From positions 248,001-312,000 of the forward strand of contig NZ_SJSK01000005.1 in NCBI RefSeq assembly GCF_004331645.1: a DNA stretch of 64,000 nt, read 5' to 3'. The notes beneath the pieces are model-generated. The model worked only from the letters and a program-made list of their open reading frames with translations. It did no database searches and was not told the DNA's origin. The stretch comes from Pedobacter frigiditerrae (GTDB lineage Bacteria > Bacteroidota > Bacteroidia > Sphingobacteriales > Sphingobacteriaceae). Position 1 is the stretch's first letter, and each line of letters starts with the position of its first letter. Both the position numbers and the translations under genes were made by a program. Below, in pieces: positions 29,401 to 37,749 of the stretch.

Positions 29401-29905
29401 CCACAACAGACACACCAGGCAGGGGTAAATTTGGTGCTTCGAGAACATAACCCGAAACTTCGATATCAGCCACTGCAGTATTATTTCTCTGTAAATCAGT
29501 TAAACCCAAAAGGTTTGGTTCCATACTAGTGGAAGCCGTTATCTTTTTGTTAATGAACAATACTATTTGTTGATCAACAACCCTGTACCCAATATCATAC
29601 TGAGCGAGGTCACTTAAAAAATCAATTAACTTTTTGTTTTTAAAGGAATAGGTTATTTTCCTGTCGGCTTTAATTGTGCTAGGAATAAAGCTAAACTCTA
29701 TTTCAGTTTGCTTTCTAATGGAATTGAGAACCCGCAAAAGCGTTTCATCCTTCACATCCATATTTATCCGTTTTTCCAGGAGATCCTGGGCGTTCACTGC
29801 TTTCGCATGCATAGCACATACAAAACATACAGCAAACAAAATCTGCACAAATGTTATTCGTAGGACATGAGCTGCAGAAGCAAATAATTGTTGTTTAAAT
29901 TTCAT
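26417..29905 (-). CDS. SusC/RagA TonB-dependent transporter with STN signalling domain (first pair)
   Basis: 1162 residues. After a signal peptide (1-39) comes an STN domain (about 48-118, INMDVKDETLLRVLNSIRKQ) that in FecA-like transducers contacts the periplasmic part of a FecR anti-sigma factor. Next are a carboxypeptidase-regulatory-like domain (about 149-220, VSGYVLEAPNLPLPGVSVVV), a TonB-box region (DVVIVGYGTQ, about 228-237), the plug (ISNSLVGRMPGLFATQGG, SILKDASATAVYGIRGANGV) and the barrel, ending ARTLNLGLNVNF-like. It follows fecR after 144 bp. It should import glycan fragments and report their presence to FecR. A degenerate copy of the shared promoter element lies at 29973-30004. 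Confidence 0.96.
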   Translation of the reverse strand: MKFKQQLFASAAHVLRITFVQILFAVCFVCAMHAKAVNAQDLLEKRINMDVKDETLLRVLNSIRKQTEIEFSFIPSTIKADRKITYSFKNKKLIDFLSDLAQYDIGYRVVDQQIVLFINKKITASTSMEPNLLGLTDLQRNNTAVADIEVSGYVLEAPNLPLPGVSVVVKGTKVIAITDAKGFFKLRVSDENAILVFTSVGFTTQEVRVGSNTTFKIELAASRSNLNDVVIVGYGTQKKPTVTGSVSSITTKELVQSPVANISNSLVGRMPGLFATQGGGEPGRDGSTIRIRGVGTFSNFSGAQDPLVLVDGIQVENYNNIDPNEIETLSILKDASATAVYGIRGANGVLLITTKRGKEGKATISYTFNAASNSFTGLRETMNSYDYAKSWNKGIELDRYNLQANTPLRWSDEELEKFRTGSDPVLYPNINWYDLMLKKTSGQSSHNINVSGGQKRLRYFISAGIFSQDGLFNDFSEINELDYNVNSTYKRYNFRSNFNFDITKRFKIALDLSSQSENRKLNNSNVGTDRLVADVGRAAPMGAPGIIDGKIVDLVGGGNNPLFSFLTASGAGGIKRSYRNNLNGSLKLDHMLDFITAGLGVHGMISTQTYNGQDITNSKSLQTYIARPVTTGGYVLEPASNTPTSFNFAQTNLNRRRLFAQFSIDYQRVFGSHNVSGLLLYDQQKNFDPAYAFGVSNAYQSVVARVTYNYKGKYLADFNGAYNGTENFAPGKQFGFFPAGSVGWVPTLESFFPKNDIVSFVKLRASYGVTGNDRIGDINDANSRFLYRESSYTPTGNTYYFGIPPGSIAGFPGIREGRAGNTEVTWERKKTANVAIEANFFADKLRLVAEVFDERRNSILLSPNNISAMVGFLQPALNIGRMNNRGYEGELTYSNKFRGLDYRIGGNFSFARNKVLFRDEIVPAYPYLLRTGQRLGQGYYLLSDGLFNTWDEVNDPSRPVYDGAPRIQPGDVKFRDINSDGFINSDDQIPLGYSNLPEKTYGISLYGRYKSFDISVLFQGVSNVSYYYTRFQKGQGWQATVPEGTPSYLIESWTPERYAQGLPIKFPRLSRGAPSQNANGSQWLADASYLRVKNVELGYVFNASLLKKAGISSLRLYCTGNNLFTWSKMLPGIDPENVSTGDVNTEPYPLTRTLNLGLNVNF

Positions 29906-29972
29906 ACATATATTTGGTTTTGGTCAATTATTAATTTCGTTCAAAACTTATGGATAAGTCGTAGAACATACC

Positions 29973-30004
29973 TCAAGCACGTATACTCAAGGCTGCTGTG
30001 TACA
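29973..30004 (-). promoter_or_regulatory. Degenerate copy of the shared bipartite element, upstream of susC
   Basis: On the minus strand TGTACACA is followed after 15 nt by CGTGCTTGA. The first half matches the element found elsewhere in the locus but the second lacks TGTCT. It lies 67 nt before the susC start and may be a weak or dead internal promoter. Confidence 0.3.
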
Positions 30005-30049
30005 GCAATTCAGGTTGGAGGGTAGAAGTTTTTAATCATATCTTGGGGT

Positions 30050-31141
30050 TTATATATTGTTATTATTGGATTTCAACAGTATTTTGGTTCCGTTAACTTC
30101 ATATTGGGAGTTGGTTGCCAAACAAATAATCTTAAGCTTCTCGAATAATTCACTCATAGAGACATCGCCAACAAATGCACTCTCATACAGCTCTTCATTG
30201 TCTACTATAATTTCAACGCCGTAATCTGCCTCAATGGATTTTAAAATTTGGGATAAGCGAGTAGGAACAGTGAAATTGTAACGTTGTTTGATCAATTTAC
30301 TCCTTATCCTGTTTCGTGAATCATATTGAAGGGGTATTGGGTTTGCTACCAAAGTTGCTTTAAAATACCTTTTTTTGGTATCATAAATAGCTTTTTGATT
30401 TGGGGTAATGATCAATTTTACATCCCTTTGCTCGGTTTTAACAAGCTGATTATTCTCATATACCTGCACCTGCCCCGTTAAAACATCAACCTCTACGTTT
30501 CCAGATTTTCTGTTGGTATGTACTTTAAAAGAAGTACCCAATACTTTCGTTACCACCTTATCATAAAACACATAAAAAGGCCTATTGGGGTTTTTGGTTA
30601 CCTGGAAATTAGCCTGTCCTTCTAAGTAAACTTCCCGCTTTTCGGAAAACCTTGCTTTAGAATAATACAAGCAAGAGCCCGGATTCAATGCAATCTCACT
30701 TCCATCTGGCAATAGAACAGTTTGTAGTTTTTGGGATGTATTTTTTATCTTCTCAGAACTTAGCGCCTTAAAATCATTGATAAAGGAGTTTCTATTTAAA
30801 ATGCGATCATAAAATATCCATCCAGCCCCAGCAATAATTAAAACGGATGCCGCAATAAACCATTTATTAAAAAAGCGCATTGTTCCCTGCCTAGCCACCG
30901 CAACTTTTTCCTGCTCCTTAGCGATGGACAGAATGTTTCTCATAATATTTTGAGAATCGCACTCCGCAATGGTGATTAAGCTTTCATCTGCCCCATCGCT
31001 ACAAATATCCATTTGAGCACAAATTAAATGTTCGTATTTACCAGATGAAATCATTTCAAAAAGCTCGTCGTGATCCTCTAGGGAAATATTTCCCTCGACA
31101 TATCGGTTCAACAAAACGCTAAATCTTTTTTCTGTATTCAT
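30050..31141 (-). CDS. FecR-family anti-sigma factor
   Basis: 363 residues. A cytoplasmic N-terminal region (1-90) with the RYVEGNISLEDHDELFEM helix expected to bind a sigma factor; one membrane helix at about 94-111; a periplasmic FecR domain (about 137-235, with LPDGSEIALNPGSCLYYSKA and VLGTSFKVHT) and a C-terminal DUF4974 domain (about 290-358, FTVPTRLSQILKSIEADYGV) that meets the STN domain of the SusC encoded next. The partner ECF sigma gene normally sits directly upstream; here it is missing, and the only sigma gene of the window lies about 27 kb away at 58531. The gene itself carries the shared promoter element, which implies feedback control. Confidence 0.96.
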   Translation of the reverse strand: MNTEKRFSVLLNRYVEGNISLEDHDELFEMISSGKYEHLICAQMDICSDGADESLITIAECDSQNIMRNILSIAKEQEKVAVARQGTMRFFNKWFIAASVLIIAGAGWIFYDRILNRNSFINDFKALSSEKIKNTSQKLQTVLLPDGSEIALNPGSCLYYSKARFSEKREVYLEGQANFQVTKNPNRPFYVFYDKVVTKVLGTSFKVHTNRKSGNVEVDVLTGQVQVYENNQLVKTEQRDVKLIITPNQKAIYDTKKRYFKATLVANPIPLQYDSRNRIRSKLIKQRYNFTVPTRLSQILKSIEADYGVEIIVDNEELYESAFVGDVSMSELFEKLKIICLATNSQYEVNGTKILLKSNNNNI

Positions 31142-31151
31142 GTTATTTGTA

Positions 31152-31166
31152 TGGCTAGTCTAGCCA
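31152..31166. promoter_or_regulatory. 15-bp palindrome in the presumed fecR leader
   Basis: TGGCTAG and its reverse complement CTAGCCA flank one T, ending 10 nt before the fecR ATG and just downstream of the shared promoter element. In RNA it could form a short hairpin near the 5' end and affect translation or stability; it could also be an operator. Confidence 0.45.
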
Positions 31167-31176
31167 CTTATACCTA

Positions 31177-31207
31177 CTAGACATCCAGAAAACCCTGAAG
31201 GAGTACA
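31177..31207 (-). promoter_or_regulatory. Shared ECF-type promoter element, fecR-susCDCD operon
   Basis: On the minus strand TGTACTCC, 15 nt, ATGTCTAG; 35 nt separate it from the fecR ATG. That distance leaves no room for a separate housekeeping promoter downstream, so the element itself probably is the promoter. Confidence 0.72.
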
Positions 31208-31492
31208 GGCGTATTGATTTATATGAAATAAAGTCATGACAACCATTATGTTATTATCAACCGTGATTTAATTCGCCCCCATTTTTTCATTCTAGTTATT
31301 GCCCACGATAAATCCGACGTTTTAAAAACCCAGTCCAAAACACAAAGGCATTAAATTGAGATAAGGATTCCTGCTGAAGAACCATTAAAAGCCCCTACAT
31401 TTTTAAAATGCTAAATAAGGCATTTCAGCCTTGCTTTTAACAATTTGGGTAAAATAAATATAGGTCAGCTCATTTTTGAATAGGTAAAAAAA

Positions 31493-31500
31493 TAACTTTG
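31493..31500 (+). promoter_or_regulatory. Possible housekeeping -7 element
   Basis: TAACTTTG fits TAnnTTTG, about 200 bp upstream of the GMC operon start, but the nearest TTTG is only 14 nt upstream instead of about 19. Weak. Confidence 0.2.
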
Positions 31501-31563
31501 CTGGAATTAGCAGAAACCTTGTGGAAATAAACAGACACTCTCCCCTTTTGAATTATTGATTGT

Positions 31564-31580
31564 TATTTCCAACGGAAATA
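31564..31580. repeat. Short inverted repeat in the divergent region
   Basis: TATTTCC and GGAAATA flank AAC, 25 bp upstream of the shared element of the GMC operon. It could be an operator; chance cannot be excluded in AT-rich DNA. Confidence 0.3.
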
Positions 31581-31605
31581 GCAGCTGACAAATAATATTT
31601 CACAT

Positions 31606-31636
31606 TGTACGCTACAAGCTCCTTGAGATTGTCTTG
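31606..31636 (+). promoter_or_regulatory. Shared ECF-type promoter element, GMC dehydrogenase operon
   Basis: TGTACGCT, 15 nt, TTGTCTTG on the plus strand, 61 nt before the start of the subunit-3 gene. Orientation and spacing match the other six copies. Confidence 0.72.
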
Positions 31637-31697
31637 TTCATAAACCACATGGTTTTATTGCACCTTTAGTGAGCTAAACACTAATAAAAATGGTTAC

Positions 31698-32237
31698 ATG
31701 GATAGACGGATTTGGATAAAACAGATTACCATCTGCGGAGCAGCTATACTCTTGATGCCTGCCTGCATCAACAAGACTGGTCCGATATCGGCAACGCTGA
31801 AAAATATTTCGCTTACATGGACCGAAGAAGATTTACTTGCCCAATTAGCAGAAATCATAATACCAGAAACAAACACTCCGGGAGCCAAAACCTTAAAAAT
31901 CCCTCAATTTTTACTCACTATGATAGATGACTGTTACGACCAAACCGAACAGCAAATGTACCTCAACGGACTTAGGCAGCTAGACCAGTATTCAAAAAGA
32001 CATAACGACATACCCTTTTTAGATTTAGGATGGGATAAAAAGTTGAACCTTTTAAGGGCCATAAATAAAAGCAACCCGAAGGAGGAAGATTTAACCTTTT
32101 TTTTGAAAGAAACAAGGCACCTGGTTATAAGAGGGTATAACACATCAGCGTATTTCATGACCAAGGTAATTCCTTATGAAATGATACCGGGAAGATTTAA
32201 TGGATGTGTAAAGGTAAAGAAGGCAAAAAATGTTTGA
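31698..32237 (+). CDS. Gluconate 2-dehydrogenase subunit 3-family protein
   Basis: 179 residues. The N-terminus has a twin Arg (MDRRIWIKQ), a hydrophobic stretch and a lipobox-like LMPAC (Cys23), as is usual for this small subunit. The body matches the subunit-3 family (PF13618): LLAQLAEIIIPETNTPGAKT near residues 50-69, then the four-helix part and KVIPYEMIPGRFNGCVKV at the end. Such proteins accompany a GMC-type flavoprotein, help its export or assembly, and form the small subunit of glucoside 3-dehydrogenases. The stop overlaps the GMC start by 8 bp, which supports tight coupling. Confidence 0.88.
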   Translation: MDRRIWIKQITICGAAILLMPACINKTGPISATLKNISLTWTEEDLLAQLAEIIIPETNTPGAKTLKIPQFLLTMIDDCYDQTEQQMYLNGLRQLDQYSKRHNDIPFLDLGWDKKLNLLRAINKSNPKEEDLTFFLKETRHLVIRGYNTSAYFMTKVIPYEMIPGRFNGCVKVKKAKNV

Positions 32238-33906
32238 TGCAATCGTAATTGGCTCTGGAATGTCTGGGGGATGGGCGGCAAAGGAACTTACAGAAAAAGG
32301 CTTAAAGACGTTATTAATTGAAAGTGGCCGCAATGTAGAGCACATTAAAGATTACCCAACCACCAATATGCAACCCTGGGAATTTGCACACAGAGGCACC
32401 GTACCTTACCAAACAAAACAACTCTATAAAACCGTAAATAAACATTACATCTTTGATGAAAGTACACTGCATTTCTTGAAAAAAGACGCTAGGCAGGAAT
32501 ATATCCAGGAAAAGCCATTCGACTGGATAAGAGGCGACCAAGTTGGCGGGCGCTCCTTACTATGGGCAAGACATACCCAACGATGGAGCGATTATGATTT
32601 TGAAGGTCCTTTACGGGATGGATTTGCTGTCGACTGGCCTATACGCTATAAAGATCTTGCACCATGGTACAGTCATGTTGAAAAATTTATAGGCATTTCT
32701 GGTAACCGCGATGGTTTGGATGTATTGCCCGATGGTGAATTTCTGCCTCCTTTTGACATGACTTGCGCAGAAAAACATTTACAAAGCATTATTAACAAAA
32801 CTTACACGGATAGGAATTTAATCATTGCACGGGTAGCCCACCTTACCAGCCCTACCAACATCCATCTTCAACAAGGACGTGGTAAGTGCCAAAACCGTGA
32901 CCTGTGTGCTAGAGGATGCCCTTTCGGCGGCTATTTTTCCAGCAATTCCTCCACCATTCCATGGGCGCAAAAAACGGGAAATCTCACCTTAATTACAGAC
33001 GCTATGGTTCATTCTATCGTATATGATGAGCACAACAAAAAAGCCACCGGCGTAAAAGTAATTGATACTATTACCCAAAAAACAGAAGTGTACAGTGCTA
33101 AAATAATCTTCGTAAATGCATCTGCCTTGGGCACAAATTCGGTCTTGCTCAATTCAACATCCTCTCGTTTTCCAAACGGGATTGGTAATGATAACGGTTT
33201 ACTGGGCAAATTTGTAGGTTTTCATAATTACCGTGGTAAGGTCTCTGCCGAATTTGACGGACTTAAAGAATTTACTACCGACGGACGGAGACCTGGAGCG
33301 AGCTTCATGCCGCGATTTAGAAACGTACATAAACAGGAAACAGACTTCTTACGAGGTTATAACACGGTAATAGGCTCAAATCGCCCACATATTGCTTACC
33401 GAGAGGATTATGGTGAGGCCTTAAAAAACAATATAGACAGCAAGGCTGAGGGAAAATGGCAAATTTATGCACAGATGATGGGTGAAACCATACCCAAGAT
33501 AACGAATATGGTATCACTGGATCCGGTTAAAAAAGATAGTTATGGTATTCCGCAGCTCCGCGTTAACGTGACTTACGATGACAATGACGAAAAAATGCTT
33601 CAAGATTTTTTTGCCCAGTTCACCGAAATGTTTAACAAAGCAGGTTTCAGCAATATTGAAACTAAAGATACCAAACGCAATCCAGGCAATGAAAACCATG
33701 AAATGGGTGGCGTTAGAATGGGCCATGACCCTAAAACCTCACTTATAAATAAGTGGAACCAGCTACATGCCTGTCCAAATGTTTTTGTTACCGATGGTGC
33801 ATGCATGACTTCCATGTCATCGCAAAACCCATCGCTTACCTATATGGCATTAACGGCCCGAGCAGCCAATTACGCCGCCGATGAAGTAAAAAAAGGAAAT
33901 TTATAA
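32230..33906 (+). CDS. GMC-family oxidoreductase, probable glycoside 3-dehydrogenase large subunit
   Basis: 558 residues. The FAD-binding motif GSGMSG is at residues 8-13, with the family FAD block GGRSLLWARHTQRWS near 107-120. A cysteine group Cys220-x5-Cys226-x3-Cys230 (CQNRDLCARGC) is present, a feature of the gluconate/glucoside dehydrogenase branch that may hold an Fe-S cluster. The catalytic pair is His490 (NHEMGGVRMG) and Asn533 (QNPSLTYMAL). Together with the small subunit this fits an enzyme that oxidises a sugar hydroxyl, most plausibly C3 of a glycoside, passing electrons to the respiratory chain. An isomerase-like protein follows after 12 bp. Substrate is inferred. Confidence 0.88.
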   Translation: MFDAIVIGSGMSGGWAAKELTEKGLKTLLIESGRNVEHIKDYPTTNMQPWEFAHRGTVPYQTKQLYKTVNKHYIFDESTLHFLKKDARQEYIQEKPFDWIRGDQVGGRSLLWARHTQRWSDYDFEGPLRDGFAVDWPIRYKDLAPWYSHVEKFIGISGNRDGLDVLPDGEFLPPFDMTCAEKHLQSIINKTYTDRNLIIARVAHLTSPTNIHLQQGRGKCQNRDLCARGCPFGGYFSSNSSTIPWAQKTGNLTLITDAMVHSIVYDEHNKKATGVKVIDTITQKTEVYSAKIIFVNASALGTNSVLLNSTSSRFPNGIGNDNGLLGKFVGFHNYRGKVSAEFDGLKEFTTDGRRPGASFMPRFRNVHKQETDFLRGYNTVIGSNRPHIAYREDYGEALKNNIDSKAEGKWQIYAQMMGETIPKITNMVSLDPVKKDSYGIPQLRVNVTYDDNDEKMLQDFFAQFTEMFNKAGFSNIETKDTKRNPGNENHEMGGVRMGHDPKTSLINKWNQLHACPNVFVTDGACMTSMSSQNPSLTYMALTARAANYAADEVKKGNL

Positions 33907-33918
33907 AATCGATCGAGC

Positions 33919-34830
33919 ATGAAAAACATCAATAGAAAAGAATTTATAAAATACTCATCCATTGCATTGGCATCCTTATCCTTCACCGATAAAACATCTT
34001 TATTTACAGGTAACATTCCAAAATTATCTTTTTCCACGCTAGGTTGCCCCAAATGGGATCTCCCCCAAATCATAAATTTTGCTTCAGTTCATGGCTATCA
34101 AGGTATTGAAATACGGGTAATTGCCGGAGAGTTAGACCTCCCCAAATCTCCTTGGTTCAACGCCAGCAGAATGGCAGACACCAAACGGATGATAAGCGAT
34201 AAAAAACTGATCATAACAGATTTAGGCTCATCCGCTCAGCTGCATCATACCAATAAAACCGAACTTGATAAAAACATAAACGAAGCCAAACGATTTATAG
34301 ACCTGGCATCTCAATTAGAATGTACCTATGTACGGGTGTTTCCAGAAAAATTATTAAATGGCGATTTACGCAAGAAATCTTTAGATACGATAATTCAAAA
34401 CCTTAAACTATTAGGCGATTTTGCTAAAAAAAGTAACGTAAAGGTATTATTGGAATCTCACGGTGACCTGGTGGAAATGGATGAACTGCAATATGTGATG
34501 CAACAAACCGAAAACAATAATGTGGGTATGATATGGGATATTCACAACATGTGGGCCATTACTAAACAACCTCCTACAGCAGTATTTAAAAAGCTTTCCC
34601 CCTACATCAAACACGTACACGTAAAAGATGCAAAAATGATAGATGGCAAGGAACAGTATGTGCTGACAGGAAAAGGGGATGTACCTTTAAAAGAAGCCCT
34701 AAACCTTTTGTATCAATCAAACTATGAAGGATTTTACAGCTTAGAGTGGGAAAAAATGTGGCATCCGGAAATAGAAGAGCCTGAAATCGCCTTAGCTCAA
34801 TATCCTTCTGCAGTTAAAAAATATTTCTAA
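33919..34830 (+). CDS. Exported sugar phosphate isomerase/epimerase-like TIM-barrel protein
   Basis: 303 residues. The N-terminus (NRKEFIKYSSIALASLSF) looks like a degenerate Tat-type signal. The rest is a xylose-isomerase-like/AP-endonuclease-2 TIM barrel: GYQGIEIRVIAGELDL, VLLESHGDLVEM, GMIWDIHNMWAI, HVHVKDAKM and FYSLEWEKMW carry the Glu, His and Asp residues of the usual metal site. It is the third gene of the GMC operon. Relatives exported with GMC dehydrogenases have been linked to the processing of 3-keto sugars by elimination; a role of that kind fits the context better than phosphate-sugar isomerisation, because the protein appears to be periplasmic. Confidence 0.85.
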   Translation: MKNINRKEFIKYSSIALASLSFTDKTSLFTGNIPKLSFSTLGCPKWDLPQIINFASVHGYQGIEIRVIAGELDLPKSPWFNASRMADTKRMISDKKLIITDLGSSAQLHHTNKTELDKNINEAKRFIDLASQLECTYVRVFPEKLLNGDLRKKSLDTIIQNLKLLGDFAKKSNVKVLLESHGDLVEMDELQYVMQQTENNNVGMIWDIHNMWAITKQPPTAVFKKLSPYIKHVHVKDAKMIDGKEQYVLTGKGDVPLKEALNLLYQSNYEGFYSLEWEKMWHPEIEEPEIALAQYPSAVKKYF

Positions 34831-35094
34831 CAGTTTAATCTCCGCATTAAATAATTTACCACAAAAAAAAATTGCCAATACATCAACTCGGTAGGTCTCC
34901 ATATATTGGGGTACACCATGCCATTAAGTAACCATGCTGGTTTACACCTAAGTTTTTGACAACAGGTGTCATCACTAGGATATCCCAAATGATTACCTAA
35001 TAGCAGGGGTACACCACAGCTATTTGAGCCACGTTTCATTTAGTAAAAATGGATGATGCCACCCCTGCAAAAAAGCCAAGGGTATGCATCTAGG

Positions 35095-37749
35095 TTATAA
35101 CGTCTTACTTTTTCCTTCCAGTTTTATGGTACCTTGAACACCGGTTGCCGATGTCTGCTTAGTAGCCACTACTTTCTGAGGTTGCCCCCCTCCTATTGAT
35201 ATCATAACATTTCCAGGATGAATAACGGCATCGCCATTATTTTCAATTACCGATAAATCTGCTGGTTTAATAGTAAATGAAACGGTTTTCTTTTGTCCTT
35301 TTTTCAAAGATACTTTTTGAAAGCCCTTTAAGGTACGAAAAGGAACAGGTACGCTGGCATTTATATGTTTCAAGTACAACTGAACTACTTCATCACCATC
35401 TCGCTCTCCCGTATTTTGTACATCCGCAGTAACCGTGATTGGCTGATTTACCAGAGAGGATTTTTTCATTTTAATGTTTGAATAAGAAAAAGTGGTATAA
35501 CTCAAACCGTAACCAAACTGGTACAAGGGTTTTCCCTCAAAAAACCGATAAGTCCTGCCTTTCATGTTGTAATCCTCAAATGCCGGAAGGTCATTTTCTG
35601 AGGTATAATAAGTCAAGGGTAATTTTCCAGAAGGATTATAATCCCCAAACAATACATCAGCGATAGCGGTACCCCCTTTTTGACCGCCATACCAAGCTTC
35701 TACTATAGCTGGTAAATTTTGATTTTCCCAGTTTATGGCTAATGCACTACCGTTAAGCAGCACCAAAACCACTGGCTTGCCCAAGGCATGAATCTCCTTT
35801 ATTAAGTCCTGCTGAACCTGCGGCAACTGAAGTTTAACCCGATCTCCCCCGTTAAAACCATCCAATTTAACTTCCATTTCCTCTCCCTCTAATCTTGGGG
35901 ATAGGCCCATGCACATCACCACCACATCGGCTTGTTTTGCGATAGCTATCGCTTCTTGCCTTAAATCCACCCCAGGTAATTGCCATGATAACTTAAGCTG
36001 TGCATTGGGACCCCTGCTTGCGTATTTCACGGTAATCTTATGCATTTCTCCCTTTTTCAGTGCTAAAGTGGCCGAGCCATAACCCGGACTGTAGATGCTA
36101 GAAAAGAAAATTTGCTTTTTACCGTCTATGATCAATTCATATTGCTCACTGCCAAACATATTGAACACAAAATCGCCTGTGGCAGGTGCTTTTAAAAAGC
36201 CGTTCCATATCACACTAAAATTTTCATCATCCATGCCCGGTCTTGGGGCCTTGCCCATCCAGTTAAAATCAATTCCAGTATCCACACGGGTAAACAAAGG
36301 ATTATTGCGAGCGGTGCTATCGTTATAATACTTGGCATTTAACCCTGGCTTTTCTCCCTTTTCATCTTGAAAAAGGTACTGAGCCCCAATAATATCTAAG
36401 GCTGGTGCACCTTCGGCATGTGCCGAACCTCGTGCATAAAGAACTTTTGCACCCGGTAGTTTTTCTTTTATACCCTCTAAAGGAGTAACAACGTGTCCCG
36501 GAAAACCATTGTAATTAGCCAACATAACTTCCTGATCATTCGCATTTGGCCCAATTACAGCCACCGTTTTAAGGCTTTTACGCAGGGGAAGCAATTTGTT
36601 GTTATTTTTCAATAATACGATTGATTTGCGAGCTGCCTCAAGAGAAAGATTTTGATGTGCTGCGCTTTCAACCACACTATACGGAATGTTTGCAAAAGGA
36701 TTACTGGAAGCTTTATCGAACATCCCTAGTTTAAACCGGGCCGTGAATAAGCGTTTGATTGCAACATCTAAATCGCCTTCTGTAACCAGTCTTTGCTCAA
36801 CAGCCTTATCCAAGGCATTAAAAATATCGCCGCACTCTAAATCTACCCCCGCTTTAATGGCCATGGCACAAGCTTCCTCTGGGCTTTTTACCACCTGATG
36901 TGTATTGGCCTTAAAAAAATCGTCAACTGCACCACAATCTGTCACGATAAAGCCGTTAAACTTCCATCGATTGCGCAAAATATCGGTAAGCAAATAACTG
37001 CTACCGCAGCAAGGTTCGTCTCTAAACCGGTTATAAGCGCACATGACTGAATAAACCCCGGCATCCTGGACAGCCATTTTGAAAGCTGGAGCGTAGGTTT
37101 CAAAAAAATCACGATCACTAACGTTGGCATTAAAACGGTGGCGAGAGCTTTCGGGTCCACTATGCACTGCAAAATGTTTAACCGTAGCAATGGTTTTAAA
37201 GTAGTTAGGATTATTACCTTGCAAACCTTTTATGAAGGAAGAAGCAATGGTGCCGGTTAAAAAAGGGTCTTCGCCGTATGTTTCCATACCCCTGCCCCAT
37301 CTCGGGTCACGGAATATGTTGATGTTCGGTGTCCAGAAATTTAATCCCTGGTACATTCCTCTTTTATCCCGGCTAGAAAAATAGGTGTATTTAGCACGTG
37401 CCTCATCAGATATGGCTACAGCTACCTTTGATATTAAGGTAGTATCCCAACTGGCAGCCAAACCAATTGCCTGTGGAAACACGGTCGCCCGGCCTGCCCT
37501 GGCCACCCCGTGCAAACATTCATTCCACCAGTTATAGGCCGGAATAGCTAAATCTTGATTTTTAATGGCTGTACTTCTGTATTGTAAAAGCGCTATTTTA
37601 TCTTTTAAACTCAATTTAGACACCAGGCTGTTTACACGCTGTTCGGTAGATAGTTTAGGATCGAGATAGGGTTGAGTTTGCGCTAACGTTGGCTCAATTG
37701 TTAATAGTTGAAAAACCAGGAAAGTAAGTAAAATATATTTATTGGTCAT
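35095..37749 (-). CDS. Glycoside hydrolase family 3 with PA14 insertion
   Basis: 884 residues from the ATG at 37749, chosen because a signal peptide starts there (MTNKYILLTFLVFQLL, ending TLAQ); an ATG at 37791 would add 14 residues. The order is: GH3 barrel domain with KHFAVHSGPE and the nucleophile Asp271 in IVTDCGAVDDF; the alpha/beta sandwich domain interrupted by a PA14 domain (GLNAKYYNDS to LKLSWQLPG); then a C-terminal FnIII-like domain (TADVQNTGERDGDEVVQLYL). The TDCGA form of the motif is common in xylosidase- and glucosidase-like branches. It probably releases terminal beta-linked sugars in the periplasm. It is monocistronic, with its own copy of the shared promoter element. Confidence 0.93.
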   Translation of the reverse strand: MTNKYILLTFLVFQLLTIEPTLAQTQPYLDPKLSTEQRVNSLVSKLSLKDKIALLQYRSTAIKNQDLAIPAYNWWNECLHGVARAGRATVFPQAIGLAASWDTTLISKVAVAISDEARAKYTYFSSRDKRGMYQGLNFWTPNINIFRDPRWGRGMETYGEDPFLTGTIASSFIKGLQGNNPNYFKTIATVKHFAVHSGPESSRHRFNANVSDRDFFETYAPAFKMAVQDAGVYSVMCAYNRFRDEPCCGSSYLLTDILRNRWKFNGFIVTDCGAVDDFFKANTHQVVKSPEEACAMAIKAGVDLECGDIFNALDKAVEQRLVTEGDLDVAIKRLFTARFKLGMFDKASSNPFANIPYSVVESAAHQNLSLEAARKSIVLLKNNNKLLPLRKSLKTVAVIGPNANDQEVMLANYNGFPGHVVTPLEGIKEKLPGAKVLYARGSAHAEGAPALDIIGAQYLFQDEKGEKPGLNAKYYNDSTARNNPLFTRVDTGIDFNWMGKAPRPGMDDENFSVIWNGFLKAPATGDFVFNMFGSEQYELIIDGKKQIFFSSIYSPGYGSATLALKKGEMHKITVKYASRGPNAQLKLSWQLPGVDLRQEAIAIAKQADVVVMCMGLSPRLEGEEMEVKLDGFNGGDRVKLQLPQVQQDLIKEIHALGKPVVLVLLNGSALAINWENQNLPAIVEAWYGGQKGGTAIADVLFGDYNPSGKLPLTYYTSENDLPAFEDYNMKGRTYRFFEGKPLYQFGYGLSYTTFSYSNIKMKKSSLVNQPITVTADVQNTGERDGDEVVQLYLKHINASVPVPFRTLKGFQKVSLKKGQKKTVSFTIKPADLSVIENNGDAVIHPGNVMISIGGGQPQKVVATKQTSATGVQGTIKLEGKSKTL

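Larger units (their letters stand above)
31142..31697. other. Divergent control region between fecR and the GMC dehydrogenase operon
   Basis: This 556-bp region holds two copies of the shared element pointing outward (31177-31207 to fecR, 31606-31636 to the GMC operon), a palindrome in the presumed fecR leader (31152-31166), an inverted repeat at 31564-31580 and a lone TAACTTTG -7 match at 31493-31500. No sigma-factor gene or remnant could be found here. Confidence 0.7.

Noticed and set aside
31142..31697. Search for a missing or decayed sigma-factor gene upstream of fecR
   Set aside because: No sigma region 2 or 4 motif was visible on either strand, so the sigma gene is not simply a pseudogene here.
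34898..35016. GGTGTACCCC copies after GH3 as further promoter elements
   Set aside because: Neither has TGTCT 15 nt downstream on either strand, and there is no gene in the right place to be driven.
34827..35039. 70-codon minus-strand frame after the isomerase-like gene
   Set aside because: No recognisable family, odd composition (many Cys and Trp), and it lies in a convergent gap without a promoter; likely chance.
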